This document shows positions 23,649-34,580 of a stretch of 64,000 nucleotides of DNA, piece after piece. The notes below the pieces were generated by a model that was not told the DNA's origin, made no database searches, and worked only from the letters and a program-made list of their open reading frames with translations. The translations under genes and the position numbers were made by a program. The stretch's first letter is position 1. The number at the start of each line of letters is the position of its first letter. Origin of the DNA: Cryptomeria japonica (lineage: Eukaryota; Streptophyta; Pinopsida; Cupressales; Cupressaceae); NCBI RefSeq assembly GCF_030272615.1, contig NC_081413.1:164579080-164643079 (forward strand). Reading direction: 5' to 3'.

Positions 23649-25451
23649 TCATCTTATAGCAGTGTCATTTATGATAACCACAATCATCAAGGGATCATAT
23701 TGTTGTTGAATTTCACTAGTAGGCAACTCATCTTGGGTAAACACAATTTGAGCTTTAGGATTCATCACAGAGTTAACCAAAGACACTATATTACTAGATG
23801 TATTAGGTGGAGGAACATTCAAATCTTTCAAGGCATCTTGTAACATTCCATGATGAGCGGAAGAAGTTTGGATCAAATCCCAAAGGGATATCTTAGCAGG
23901 GGTAGCTTTAAGTTGTTCTATGAGATCATATTCCTTACCAAGAACTTGTGAAATACGTGGAGCTTGGGGAAGAATAGGTTGGGAAGGAGGAAGTGAAGTT
24001 GGGATAACTGGAGGAGGATTAGGTTGCCTATTGTTTCTAGTATTATAAGTATGGGCAACCGCATGATAACTCTCTCTAGTCAATTGCTTAGCATACTCAT
24101 AAGGGCTCTTAGTAGAATAACCTCCTTGCACAGTAATAATAGGTTTCTTAGGAGTGCAAAAAGAATCATTAGCATAACCACCTTGAACCACTAAGATAGG
24201 CTTATTTAAAGGTTGAGAATTTTGAGAAGGACAAGCACCTTGGACAGTGAAGAGAGGTTTGTTAGGTGTTTCATTCACATGTATCAAATTGATTGAGGAT
24301 GGTTTAGAAGAATGAACAAAAGTGTTGGAAGAATTATTGATAGTCTTCTCTTGCACTAAAATCTTATCACAGATTAGATCAATTTTAGGAGAGAGACAAG
24401 GGGTAGGCATTGATGTTCTAGTAGGAAGAGTAATACTAGGAAAGGTCATATCATCCTCTATCATCAAAGGATCTACATGGGGAATAAACTCTCTAGGAGA
24501 AGGATCAACATTACTCTCTAAAGTCTCACTTTTGAGAGGGAGATCTTTGAAAGAGATGTTAACCATTTTGCTTTGAACTAGGGTTTCCTTATGAGTAGAA
24601 CCAAGTTGAGGAGAGGGAGATGCTTTATTTTTAGAGGGAGAATAATTGAGATTCAAGGAAGGGGAGAAACTATCAAGGGAGTTTCCAATCTTGATTTCAT
24701 CCCCTTTGGCTAGGGGTAGAGAATAATCTATACCTTCTTCTAATGGTTCATCCCAAATAGTGAGGTTGTTGAAAGGAATGTTTGAAGTATTGTCAATTTC
24801 GGGAGAGGAGATAACATTGTTTATTAATTCCTCATCCTTAGGAGGGAGAGAATCAATAGATGTGTTAAACTCATCCTCTTTCCTCAAAATATGTTCAATA
24901 GGGGAGAGAGAATTAAGGAAATTGCCTATTATTTCATCTTCTTTCTCTAAGGGATACTTATGGGTAAGGAAAACTTTAGGAGAAGGGTAAGCATTTATCA
25001 TTAATTCATCATCTCTAGTGGGAATTTTGTTGGAAAAGGAAAGGCCATCACTAGGAAATGTAGGGATAATGTCATCTTCTTGCACAAAAGGATCCTCATG
25101 AAGGGAGTGTTTTTTAGGAGACACAAAGGCATCAAGGGCATCATTCAACAAAGCATGATCATATCTATTAAAAGGTTTATCTTTTGATTCAAAAGGAGAT
25201 ATCTCTTCATAGAGGGGATCATTGAAAAAAACCATGTTACTAGATTTAATGGAAGAGCTGATAGGAATGTACCCTTGAGAGGAATCATTCGACTTATCTT
25301 TCTCATCACAATGAAAAGGCATAGTAACAATGTTTATGAGTTTTTGGTAAAATGAAGGTTTGGTATATTTAGGTTTCAAAAATTCATCTAAAGCTTCATC
25401 TAACTTATAATCATCACAAATATGAACGTCTTGCAAATAAAAATCTGACAT
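23649..25451 (-). CDS. N-terminal half of the nested element's polyprotein (gag position)
   Basis: 600 residues beginning MSDFYLQDVH, 136 bp downstream of the tRNA-Trp PBS, where gag is expected. The ATG at 25451 is the first in frame. The sequence is acidic and Ser/Asp/Glu-rich with repeated short modules (FSPS, PLEKEDEI and PxVPTS-like pieces). Late in the protein there is a repeated (I/F)(V/T)VQGGY-type motif at about residues 400-445 and a Pro-rich stretch near 490. No CCHC zinc knuckle or standard gag domain was recognised. It ends NDTAIR then TGA, directly before the protease. It may be a diverged structural protein; the function is unknown. Confidence 0.65.
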   Translation of the reverse strand: MSDFYLQDVHICDDYKLDEALDEFLKPKYTKPSFYQKLINIVTMPFHCDEKDKSNDSSQGYIPISSSIKSSNMVFFNDPLYEEISPFESKDKPFNRYDHALLNDALDAFVSPKKHSLHEDPFVQEDDIIPTFPSDGLSFSNKIPTRDDELMINAYPSPKVFLTHKYPLEKEDEIIGNFLNSLSPIEHILRKEDEFNTSIDSLPPKDEELINNVISSPEIDNTSNIPFNNLTIWDEPLEEGIDYSLPLAKGDEIKIGNSLDSFSPSLNLNYSPSKNKASPSPQLGSTHKETLVQSKMVNISFKDLPLKSETLESNVDPSPREFIPHVDPLMIEDDMTFPSITLPTRTSMPTPCLSPKIDLICDKILVQEKTINNSSNTFVHSSKPSSINLIHVNETPNKPLFTVQGACPSQNSQPLNKPILVVQGGYANDSFCTPKKPIITVQGGYSTKSPYEYAKQLTRESYHAVAHTYNTRNNRQPNPPPVIPTSLPPSQPILPQAPRISQVLGKEYDLIEQLKATPAKISLWDLIQTSSAHHGMLQDALKDLNVPPPNTSSNIVSLVNSVMNPKAQIVFTQDELPTSEIQQQYDPLMIVVIINDTAIR

Positions 25452-25586
25452 TTTGAAATTGCATAAAATTTAAACACACAATGCAAAGAAACACACTTTT
25501 TTTTTTCTTTTTAATGAAAATGAAATGAAAACACACTAAATCTAGATCTAGATCTAACAAATGCAATGCAAGAGGAAGCAATGGTA

Positions 25587-25606
25587 GATTCACGTCGGGT
25601 TCACCA
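25587..25606 (-). other. Primer binding site, tRNA-Trp type
   Basis: Plus-strand GATTCACGTCGGGTTCACCA equals, as I remember it, the 3' end of plant cytosolic tRNA-Trp including CCA. The minus-strand PBS therefore reads TGGTGAACCCGACGTGAATC, three bases inside the 5' LTR. Confidence 0.75.
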
Positions 25607-25609
25607 AAA

Positions 25610-27284
25610 TGTGTGGTGGAAAAAGTGACACTAAGCAAACATGCCCTAATCTCACTTTCAACCACACACTTGTGGAATACGAAAGAGCCTAGAGGTATCA
25701 CACAATTGGCTACTTCTTCTTGTGGAAGAGAGAGCCACGGGCTACCTATTAGGATTTCTATTCCTTTGTTGCAATTGAAAGATGAAATGATGCAAGTTCA
25801 ATCCCTAACCCCAAAGTGCAAGTATGAACTAATAACAAGATTGCAGAATTGAACTTAAACAATGGAAAGTTGTAAACACAAGGACAAGACAAGAATGTAA
25901 ATGCATACCCAGAGTCAAAATCTGAGTGGAAATGTTCGGGAGGGGGGCGCGGGCGCCACTGTCCTGATTCTGCCCCTGAAACTGCTCCAGAAACTGTTGT
26001 TTTGCACTCTGGAAAAAGTTGTCAAAAATGCTGAAAATGCTGTCTGTCAGGAGGACCAGGGTGCCTAGCGCCCCTGTCCCAGGGACCAGGGCGCCTAGCG
26101 TCCCTGTCCTGGCAGGACCAAGGCGCCCCACACCCTTGTCCTGGTCTTTTGCTCTGAAACTTGGTGTGTGGTCCCGTCTCTGTCTGCTTCTTTCGGATCT
26201 GCAACTTGCGGCGTCGTCCGAATCATGAAACCTGCACTTATATCTGAAAAAGGTGTTTTGGGCGGCTATATAGGGTTTTGCCTTAGTCAAACCCCCGCTT
26301 CGGTGATTTCCACCTCCACGAATAGCCAAGTTGTATTGTAAAATGTATTGTGTGTGCAGACCTAGTGTGTGTGCAAGGTCCTAAAATGCAAGAAAGCAAA
26401 CTAGAGCAACCTAGAAAGTAAACCCTAATTGCTTGTAAATGATAATGTAAATGCTCTAAATCAAGATGCAAAGTGATCTAAAGCATGAATAAAGGATATA
26501 TTGAAGCTTATGCAAAGACATGAAAACAACATGAAATCATACCCAACCCTCAAGGGAGGAGTACAAGCCAATCTTCAGTCGGTAATTTCCTATTGTTCTT
26601 CAATGTCTTCAAAGCCCTAAATGGATGAATGAAATTGATGAATGCTTGATGGATGGATGTTGAATGTTGTTGAAGTCTTCAAAGATCTGCTCTTTCGCTG
26701 CATAGAAAGTCCCTGAAACCAAAAATCGCCTCCTTTCAAATGAAGAAAGAGAGCTCTTATATATGAAACCCTAGGTCTTAATTTCAACTTTTGGCCGACC
26801 TAGAGATTGAATCTCCTGCCAATTTCTTGGGGTTAAGCTTTATTTTATGATTGGATCGCGCTCCTAAAATTTCGGGAAAAATGTCCGGGACCATGTTGCA
26901 CTCCGGGCGCCATGGTCCCGACAACTTTTCACCAAATTTTCAGGGCCGTCAGATATGATGATTTTAGAGAGAATCCTGAAGTTACAGGTGATTTCGAGAT
27001 GTTTTGACCCCCGAAATCAAGCCCCCAAGTTTGAAATAGGACCTAATTAGGGTTTTAGATTAAATGATGTATAGGAGGAATAAAACGAAAAGGGCACACT
27101 TTAATGAAAGGGCCCAACTTTATGATGTGGAAGATGATGAAATAAAACCTTAGACCTAATTAATTTAATTAATTAAGTGCTAAAGGGGAAATGCAATTCA
27201 AAATACAAAATGCGCCAAGGCGGGTGCTAAACTAGGTGTGAAATTGTACCACCCTAGCAAGTGCGTACAATTTACGACGCTACA
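25610..27284 (-). repeat. 5' LTR of the nested element
   Basis: Exactly 1675 bp, like the 3' LTR. Differences are mostly C/T and G/A changes, several within CG dinucleotides of the GGACCAGGGCGCC units (26050-26135). No gene is visible in it. Confidence 0.95.
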
Positions 27285-27320
27285 ACACTCAAGAAGAGGC
27301 CCTAGGATAGGATAGGTCAA

Positions 27321-27600
27321 GTCACTTTGTGATGAACAGAGAGTACCAAGACAGAGTACTTTGTGATGAATAGGGAGTACTAAAAAGAGCAGCACTTTCT
27401 GATGAACAGGGAGTGCAAAAGTGAGCAGCACTTTGTGATGAACAGGGAGTGCAAACACGTAGTAATTTGTGATGAACAAGGAGTACCACTAGGATAAACA
27501 ACAACACTTTGTGGTGAACAGTGAGTGTCACTAGGATAGAGTATCATAAGCACTTAGGATAAAAAGCAGCATTTTGTGATGAACAGTGAATGTCACTAGG
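27321..27600. repeat. Minisatellite with TTTGTGATGAACAGGGAGT core
   Basis: About seven copies, mostly 33-38 bp apart with wider gaps towards the right, of a unit with core TTTGTGATGAACAG(G/T)GAGT plus variable AGCAGCAC. It lies between the nested insertion and the antisense PMD remnant, within the 3' region of the 24.5 kb element. Confidence 0.85.
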
Positions 27601-27689
27601 ACTGATACAGTTGATTTGCTTGTCAGCAGGAGTACCTACCTATGCTGGAGTCACGGGAGAGATTCCCATCGACTCAAAGTTTACGACTA

Positions 27690-29490
27690 GAGCTGAAATT
27701 TGAGGATAGGGCCACGATTGAGGTTATGGGCTTGTGACATATCCTGTATGTGCTTGAGTTTTGGGCGAACATGGGGTTGTTGACCGCTTTAGCTGAGAGA
27801 TGGCACTCAGAGACTTGCACTTTCCATTTGTCGATGGGTGAGATGATAGTCACCTTAGAGGATGTTTTCAGGATATTGAGGATACCGATCGATGGGGAGT
27901 TGATACCCTATGATCGAGATGGAGACAGGGATGCACTGAGACGAGTGTTTCAGGATCTGGGACTGGAGATGAGGGTTGGACACGTGGCATGGGACAAGAT
28001 GACATGGACAAGATTGGCACTACCAACAGTATTGGTAGGAGTGATTAATGGGTTTCTATGTCCAGACAAGGCTACGCGAGGACTGGCTATGGGCTGGGGT
28101 AGCACACTGGAGACACTGGTGACACAACATACTAGATTTGCATGGGGACTGTGTCTGCTGGCACATTTATATTATGAGCTCCATCAGTTTGTATACCATG
28201 GATCAGTAGGATTGGGCTGCGGAGTGACCTTGTTGCAGGTATGGGCTTATGAGCATCTACCAATTACCCGGCCGATTCATTTCAGAGGCAGGGGCCATGG
28301 GTGCAGTTTTGTGCATTTATATGATATGATTACATCTCAGCCACAGATCGGGAGATTGGAGTACTGGTGTCGGGTCATCGATGAGATTGACACTATGGTA
28401 TGGAGACCATACCGAGAGTGCAAGGAATGGGAGGAAGATGCAGTGGAGCTGACATATACATTCAGGTTGCAGGTATCTAATTGGGTGGATGCCCTATGTG
28501 CTAGAGAGGCAGTTGGTGGACAGGGTGGGCAAGCAATTCGATAGGATACAACGGATGCCATGGGGTTCTGGGATATATTCTTAGACAATGAGGGATCAGG
28601 CACATTTCAGGCCATTATTGTCATATGATCAGGTAGTGATGCAACTAGCAGAGATGACTCCCTTGCCTTGGGATATGTGGGCAGAGATAGAGGATGCAGG
28701 GATGGATGCAGAGTATACTAAATATTGGGATGAGCATCCATTTCCCCGATTGACAGACCCAGGGGAGCAGATAGATGGAGATGGCGAGGGTGATGAGGAT
28801 GATGATGGAGATGGTGGGGGTAGAGGTCGATGGAGGAGGTGAGGTGTGATAGGAGAGAGGAGAGTGGCTCCACGAAGAGAGGGTGGAGAGGATAGACAGG
28901 TTCACATGGTGAGAGGCAGAAGTGGATTGTCGTTACAGATGCCAATAGCACCGGGTTCCAGACAGGTACAGGAATAGGGATAGGGACAGAGGCAGCCACA
29001 GGTGTAGGGGGAGCAGCCACAAGTATAGGGGGGAGAGGAGGAGGATGAGCTATTGGATTTGAGGGAGATCTGCCAGGGATAGGTAGATGAGATCCAGGAT
29101 CTCGAGTGGGAGAGGGATAGGCTCAGGAGATAGCTGAGGGACATTGAGCGGGAGAGAGATCAGGCTATCCAGCATTACATAGAGGCTGAGACAGCACTGA
29201 GGGTAGGAAGGCAAGCGGCAGAGGACACAGGAGTTGGATACACCTATGTTTTGCGATTCGGGGAGGAGATAGGCTACTGGAGAGACCTATACTATGGAGC
29301 GGTGCCACCAGAGCAGCGGGCTAGGAGCTTCCATAGACCATCATGGATAACGATGACCACTGGAGGGAGGGACAGGAGACCGACATCGAGCAGTGGGGTC
29401 ATGGGTCCTCCACCACCACTAGATAGAGGGGACAAGATAGAGGGCAGGTCTTTCCAGGGCTCAGACTTCGTCGAGGCTAGGTGGCTCTGA
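27690..29490 (+). pseudogene. Antisense plant mobile domain (PMD) gene remnant inside the LTR element
   Basis: An open stretch at 27750-28544 (264 residues) gives a clear PMD core: LTALAERWHSETCTFHLSMG, TLEDVFRILRIPIDGE, then RFAWGLCLLAHLYYELHQF and TLLQVWAYEHLP. The nominal start is a GTG; similarity begins upstream (~27690) after an in-frame stop. Near 28470-28500 the frame shifts; the C-terminal part continues in another frame (28540-29490) through RPLLSYDQV..PLPWDMWAEIE, an acidic Gly/Asp run and a coiled-coil-like ERDR/ERERDQ region, with several TAG/TGA stops. PMD proteins (Arabidopsis MAIN, MAIL1) are nuclear and act with PP7L-type phosphatases in silencing. Here the gene lies antisense to gag-pol in the extra 3' region of a Tat-type element, where additional ORFs are known. 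It is now broken. Confidence 0.8.
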
Positions 29491-31196
29491 GGGAGGGAGT
29501 TCATCATAGCCTTAGAGGGCTCCCTATGTATCAGTTTTGTACCATTTTGTATGATGACACCTTCGGGTGATTGTAGCCATATGATTTTGACATCATTATA
29601 TAATGAAACTTATGATTATATATATGAGATGATTCATCCTTGCGGCAACTATATGCATGTGTACCTATGTGATGAGATGTTTCATGATGTATGTTTCTAT
29701 GTGATGGTTATGATATGGATGCAAATATGTACATGATGAAATGCAATATTTTTTGTTCTTTTATGTTTTTAATATGTTATGCATATGCGAAATGAAATGC
29801 AGATGAATATGATGAGAATGTAGAATGTGCTAACATGTGTTATGTGCAGGATATGATGCAATTGTGATAGCTATATGTATGTATGAAATGCTAATATGTA
29901 GTAATGTAGGTGCAACCTACATGAGATGCAAATGTTTTTGTGTGTCATTATACTCAGTCATGTGATAGCAGGCTACCCAGACTCAAGAAGGATGATGGAG
30001 GTCAATCAAGAAAGGGGGATGGAAGATAGAAGATATGAAAGTGAAAGAGTTTCTTGTGTGTTATCATCATTGAGCTTTATTATGGCAAATAGGTTATGAC
30101 AATCGAGGCATATGTTCGACCTAGAAAGTCATTGTACCTGTTTGCATGGAGATAAGACAGTCACAAACAAGGAATGCCCCAGTTCACACTTGACTCACAG
30201 TGTCCTCATATCCTTGGACAAGTCATAGTATTACTAAGAGACAATCCACAGACAACAAAAGAAAAATAGGTGACGATACCCCATCCTCGCCTTTCTATTC
30301 AAAGACATCCTGGAGATAGAATCTCTAGTCAGAGACATCCCGAAAAAGCTAAAAGACATGTCATCAAAAGATGAAATCAAAAGAAAACCAAGACTCAACA
30401 CCAACATCCACTGTAGTCCTCAAGTTTAGTGTCTCTTGTCAATTGTATAAGTCTATTTGATTGTGGTCACAATGTTTACTTTCACAAAAGGATAGATAGC
30501 ATTGAACCATAATGTTGTCTGAGTCTGTTGAAAGATTTGATTTGTTGACACCCATTGTTGCTATTGTGTCTCATCTGAAACTGACTGAATCCATGAAACT
30601 GATACTTAATTGCGAAAAAGACAAAACTTTATTACGGATTGTGATGCAAATGCTGCTTTATTGTGGATTGTGCATGGATAGACTGAAGAAAACTGGAAGA
30701 AACTGTACTCCTCAGAACGGGTGATGCCCTTAGTTCCACAACCATCACTAGACGTAGGATTTGCCTTAGCCACATATAAGAGCTGATTTATTATGAATGG
30801 AAAGGGATGAAAAGGGAGGTTTATTATGAATGGCGAACCAATCTTGGGTAGATCAATAAAAAGCCATGATGGGAATGTGTAAAGTTTATTGTGGATGAAT
30901 AGGTTGTGAGTGTGTGCAAAGTGAAAGGATGAAATGGAGTCCTGAAGGAAGGAGGAGCAATGTCTCTACACATGGCGCCAGTAACCTGGTTTTCACCATG
31001 GTACTTGCCCAGGGTGCCACCAAAGTGGTTTTCACCATTGGACGAAAATGTTTTTCTATTTTTCAATTTGTTTGTGTCACAAGGTGCTTGTTTGCCAGGT
31101 TTTCACCAAGTAACGATTTTTTATGTTTATGATTTTTTTTGTATTTTTGAATTTTTTTTATTTTTTTGTATTTTTTAATTGGGATACTCTGAAGAG
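29491..31196 (-). other. 3' region of the 24.5 kb element, no gene seen
   Basis: 1.7 kb between the PMD remnant and the integrase end. Bases 29550-29960 are rich in ATGATG, ATGCAAATG and TATG words. 30960-31110 contains three GGTTTTCACCA words (minus: TGGTGAAAACC) near TGGCACC or GGCGCC. The same words recur at 34555-34635 within the coding region, where they encode GEN. The short ORFs look spurious. Confidence 0.55.
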
Positions 31197-32057
31197 CTAT
31201 GTGTAAAACTTGCGAAGGTGCATGCTATTAATAGGATCCTCCAAAGGTTCACCCTCTGTGGTTGAGAGCTGATATGCACCAAATCCATATGTTGTTGTGA
31301 TGATGTAAGGACCAAGCCAGTTTGGTTTGAACTTGCCCTTCTTCTCTCTGCCTTGCTGATTTTTAGGATTTTCTCTAAGAACCAAATCACCTACCTCAAA
31401 TGTGTGAGGCTTGACTTTATGATTGTAGCTGCGACTCATTCATTATTGATAAGCCTTGAGATGATTAAAAGCAGTTTGTCTTCGTTCATCCAATAGTTCA
31501 AGTTCTTGTAAGCGAGCGACCCTGTAGTCTTCATCACTGATAATGTTTTGCAAAGAGACGCATAAAGAGGGTAACTCGACCTCAATAAGCAAAATAGTTT
31601 CAACGTCGTAGACAATTGAATAAGGTGTAGCTCCTATAGGTGTGCAGACTCTTGTGCGGTAAGCCCAAAGTGCGGGATTAAGTCGGATATGCCAATTGCG
31701 GCCAGTGTCGTCGACTGTCATTTTTAGGATTTTAAGGATTGTTTTATTAGACGCCTCAGCTTGACCATTACCTTGGGGGTAATAAGGTGTGGAGAAATGA
31801 TGGGTAATATGGAAGCGATCATAGAGTTCACGAACATCCTGATTTTTGAAGGGACGCCCATTGTCGGTGATGATGGAAATAGGAATATCGTAACGACAAA
31901 TGATGTAGTTGAGAATGAATGTAGCAATTTGTTTTCCAGTGACTTGTGTGAGAGGTACGACTTCGATCCATTTTGTGAAATACTTTGTGGCAGTGATGAT
32001 GAATTTATGACCATTGAAGGAAGGAGGGTGAATCTTACCTATGAGATCGAGTCCCCA
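31197..32057 (-). pseudogene. Integrase core and C-terminus of the 24.5 kb element
   Basis: In the frame of the upstream RNase H segment, after a TAA, the reading continues WGLDLIG..., then TDNGRPFKN and YYPQGNGQAEASNKT. The three catalytic acidic residues of the DDE triad (D in GLDLIG, D in TDNG, E in QAEASN) are all still visible. NPALWAYRTRVCTPIGATPY follows (31650 region). A stop near 31443 splits off the C-terminal segment with PHTFEVGDLVLR and FKPNWLGPYIIT (31439-31197), typical of gypsy integrase C-termini. It inserts element cDNA into chromosomes; it is inactivated here by stops. Confidence 0.85.
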
Positions 32058-33206
32058 TTAACAAAAGGGCCAAGGAGTCGCAATTGGTTGAAGTTCTTGT
32101 GCTGGTGCATGAATGAGGTCTCCATGAAGCTGACATTGCTTACATTTCTTGACAAACTGATAGGAGTCTTTTTCCATATTGGGCCAGTAATATCCAGTCC
32201 TGATGAGTTTCTTGGCTAAGGTAGGACCACTAGAATGAGGACCATATATCCCTTCATGAACTTCACATAACGCAATCAGAGCTTCATCCATTTCTAAACA
32301 TCTAAGAAGAGTTCCATCTAGACCTCGTCGGTATAGGATATCAACTAAAATGACGTATCGAGAAGATTGGTGAATGAAAGTGCGACGTTGGTTATTGGAT
32401 AAATCAAGAGGAAGGGTATTGTCACGAAGGTATGTGAAAATGGAGCCATATAATGGGGAATCAGGACCAACGACACATATCATCTTAGTAGAGGTGATCT
32501 CATACGAGGGAACCAAAAGGTTATCCACCAAGAACTCATAGCGGGTTTCATTCTGTGGTAGATCTATCAGTGAAGCAATTGTAGCCATGGCATTTGCGGC
32601 TCGATTCTGCTCTCTTAGTATCTGCTCAAAGTCTAACTTTGCAAAATGTTGTTTCAGGTCATCCACCATTCTTTTGTAAGGCATTAATTTTTCATCCTTT
32701 GTTTGGTAGTCATCAGTTGCTTGACGAATCACAAGTTGAGAGTCCCCAAAAACATGAAGTTCCTGAATCTTCCACTGAACTGCAATCCGTAATCTAGTTG
32801 TTAATGCCTCATATTCTACTATGTTATTAGTGTAAGGAAATGATAATCGATATGATTTTGGTATGGAATCCCCTTGAGGTGTTATGAAGAGGATGCCAGC
32901 TCCTGCCCCATGTTGTGTGTATGAGTCGTCAAAGTATAGCTGCCAAGGCTTTGTGTGTGACAATGTTAAGATGGATTCATCTGGAAATTCTAAAGTTAGA
33001 GGAACATCATCTATCATAGGAGCATCTGCTAACTGATCTGCAATAGCTTATCCTTTTATTTCTTTTCTGTCCACATATTCAATGTCAAATTCACTCAGGA
33101 GCATCACCCATTTAGCTAGTCGACCAGTAAGCGTTGCTTTATTGAGAAAGTATTTCAATGGATCGATCCTTGCGACCAAATTAGTTTTATGAGTTAGCAC
33201 GTAATG
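32058..33206 (-). pseudogene. Second (archaeal-type) RNase H and integrase zinc-binding domain
   Basis: The open part at 32058-33017 (319 residues) starts with WQLYFDDSYTQHGAGAGILF, then NNIVEYEALTTRLRIA, then VFGDSQLVIRQ and AANAMATIAS. This is the additional RNase H that characterises Tat-type elements. After a ~60-residue tether comes the H2C2 integrase zinc finger (HEGIYGPHSSGP, KKCKQCQLHGD). It ends at a TAA directly before the integrase core. The connecting stretch 33206-33018 (LTGRLAKWVMLLSEFDIEYV-like) is in the same frame, bounded by a TGA and a TAA. Confidence 0.88.
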
Positions 33207-34580
33207 TCATAATTTATGCAAAGCAAAGACCACAATGAGACATGCATGTTCAATTGGTGTGTAGTTTAGCTCATATCCCACCAATGTGCGACTGATGTAG
33301 TAGACTGCCTTTTCTTTGCACTTAGCAACGTGTTGAGCTAAGAGTGCCCCCAATGTTGTTGAAGTAGTAGATATGTATAGTAATAGGGGTTGATCTGGAA
33401 CCGGAGGCATCAAGATTGGTGGATTCAGAAGATAATCTTTGAGTATTTGGAAAGCCTGTTGACAGTTATCATCCCATTTGAATTTGATGTTTTTGTGTAG
33501 CAAGTGCTGAAAAGGATTACATTTATTTGCAAGTTGTGCTATGAATCTTCGTATGGATTGGAGTCTCCCTTGTAAAGATCGAAGTTGACTGAGATTTATT
33601 GGTGGTTGCATCTCTAGGATGGCCTTGACTTTTGCTGGATCGGCTTCGATTCCTCTTTCTGAGACAATGAATCCCAGGAGCTTCCCAGAGGTTACTCCAA
33701 AGACACATTTCTTAGGGTTTAATCTTACTTTGTATTTCTCCAACTGATCAAAAATGACTAAAAGTATGTCCAAATATGTATCTTTGTCTATGGATTTTCC
33801 CAAGAGGACATCAACATAATCTTCCATAGTAATGTGCATGAGATCATGAAAGATAGTAGTCATGGCTCTTTGATATGTAGCGCCTGCATTTTTTAACCTA
33901 AAGGGCATGACATTCCAGCAGAAAGTTCCCCAAGGACAAGTGAACGTTGTTTTGTGCTGATCCTCAGATGCAATTTTTATTTGATTATAACCAGAGAATC
34001 CATCCATCAAAGATAACATTGCATGACCTGCCGTGAGATCTACGATCAAGTCAATATTTGGTAGTGGAAAGTCATCCTTAGGATAAGCTTTAATGATGTC
34101 TCTGAAATCTGTACATATTATGATGCTATGATCTAGTTTACTGACTGACACTAAGTTGGAGATCCATTCAGAATAATCAATTGGGCATATGAATCTGACA
34201 TCCAATAATTTTTCAAGCTCTGCTTTGACTAATAATGCCACTTATGGATGCATCTTTCTTAATTTTTGTTTCATTGGTTTTGCTCCCGATTTAACTGTCA
34301 AATGATGCATTACCAAATCTGGATCCAATCCAGGCATATCAACGTATGACCATGCAAAATTGATTTGTCGCTCTGTGAAGAAACTTATGAACTTTGATCT
34401 TTCTATCTCTGTCAGGGAATATGCTAGGAATATGTTATGTGGAATTTCTTCTGTACCAATGTTTGTTTTGATGGTCTCCTCTACCAACATAGATGATTTT
34501 TCTTCTTATGACGCCGAGAGAATATCAAGCCTTCCATCTTCAGGTGCCTCAGAGAGGTTTTCACCCTCAAATACGTCCTT
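33207..34580 (-). pseudogene. Reverse transcriptase and first RNase H
   Basis: The main open part is 33207-34241 (344 residues; nominal GTG start). RT motifs: RICTDFRD-like (here IICTDFRD), PLPNIDLIVD, LSLMDGFSGYNQI, TTFTCPWGTFCWNVMPF, then the active-site box as YVDVLLGKS, where the second catalytic Asp of YVDD is Val. RLNPKKCVFGV and LGFIVSERGIE follow, then the connection and RNase H start (LLLYISTTSTTLGALLAQ, YYISRTLVGYELNYTPIEHA). An upstream piece in the same frame (34242-34490, up to ~34580) ends in a TAA just before the RT. The loss of an active-site Asp means this RT is dead irrespective of the stops. Confidence 0.88.

Larger units (their letters stand above)
19000..27284 (-). mobile_element. 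Nested non-autonomous LTR retrotransposon, 8.3 kb
   Basis: LTRs of 1675 bp each (19000-20674 and 25610-27284) are flanked by ACACT at 18995-18999 and 27285-27289. A PBS complementary to plant tRNA-Trp follows the 5' LTR, and a polypurine tract precedes the 3' LTR, on the minus strand. The interior holds one long reading frame (600 + 432 residues, split by a single TGA) with a retropepsin-like domain and a G-patch-like segment, but no RT, RNase H or integrase. It would therefore depend on another element's enzymes. It is inserted in the 3' region of the 24.5 kb element. The LTR pair differs at about 25 sites by eye (~1.5%), so it is the younger insertion. Confidence 0.93.
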
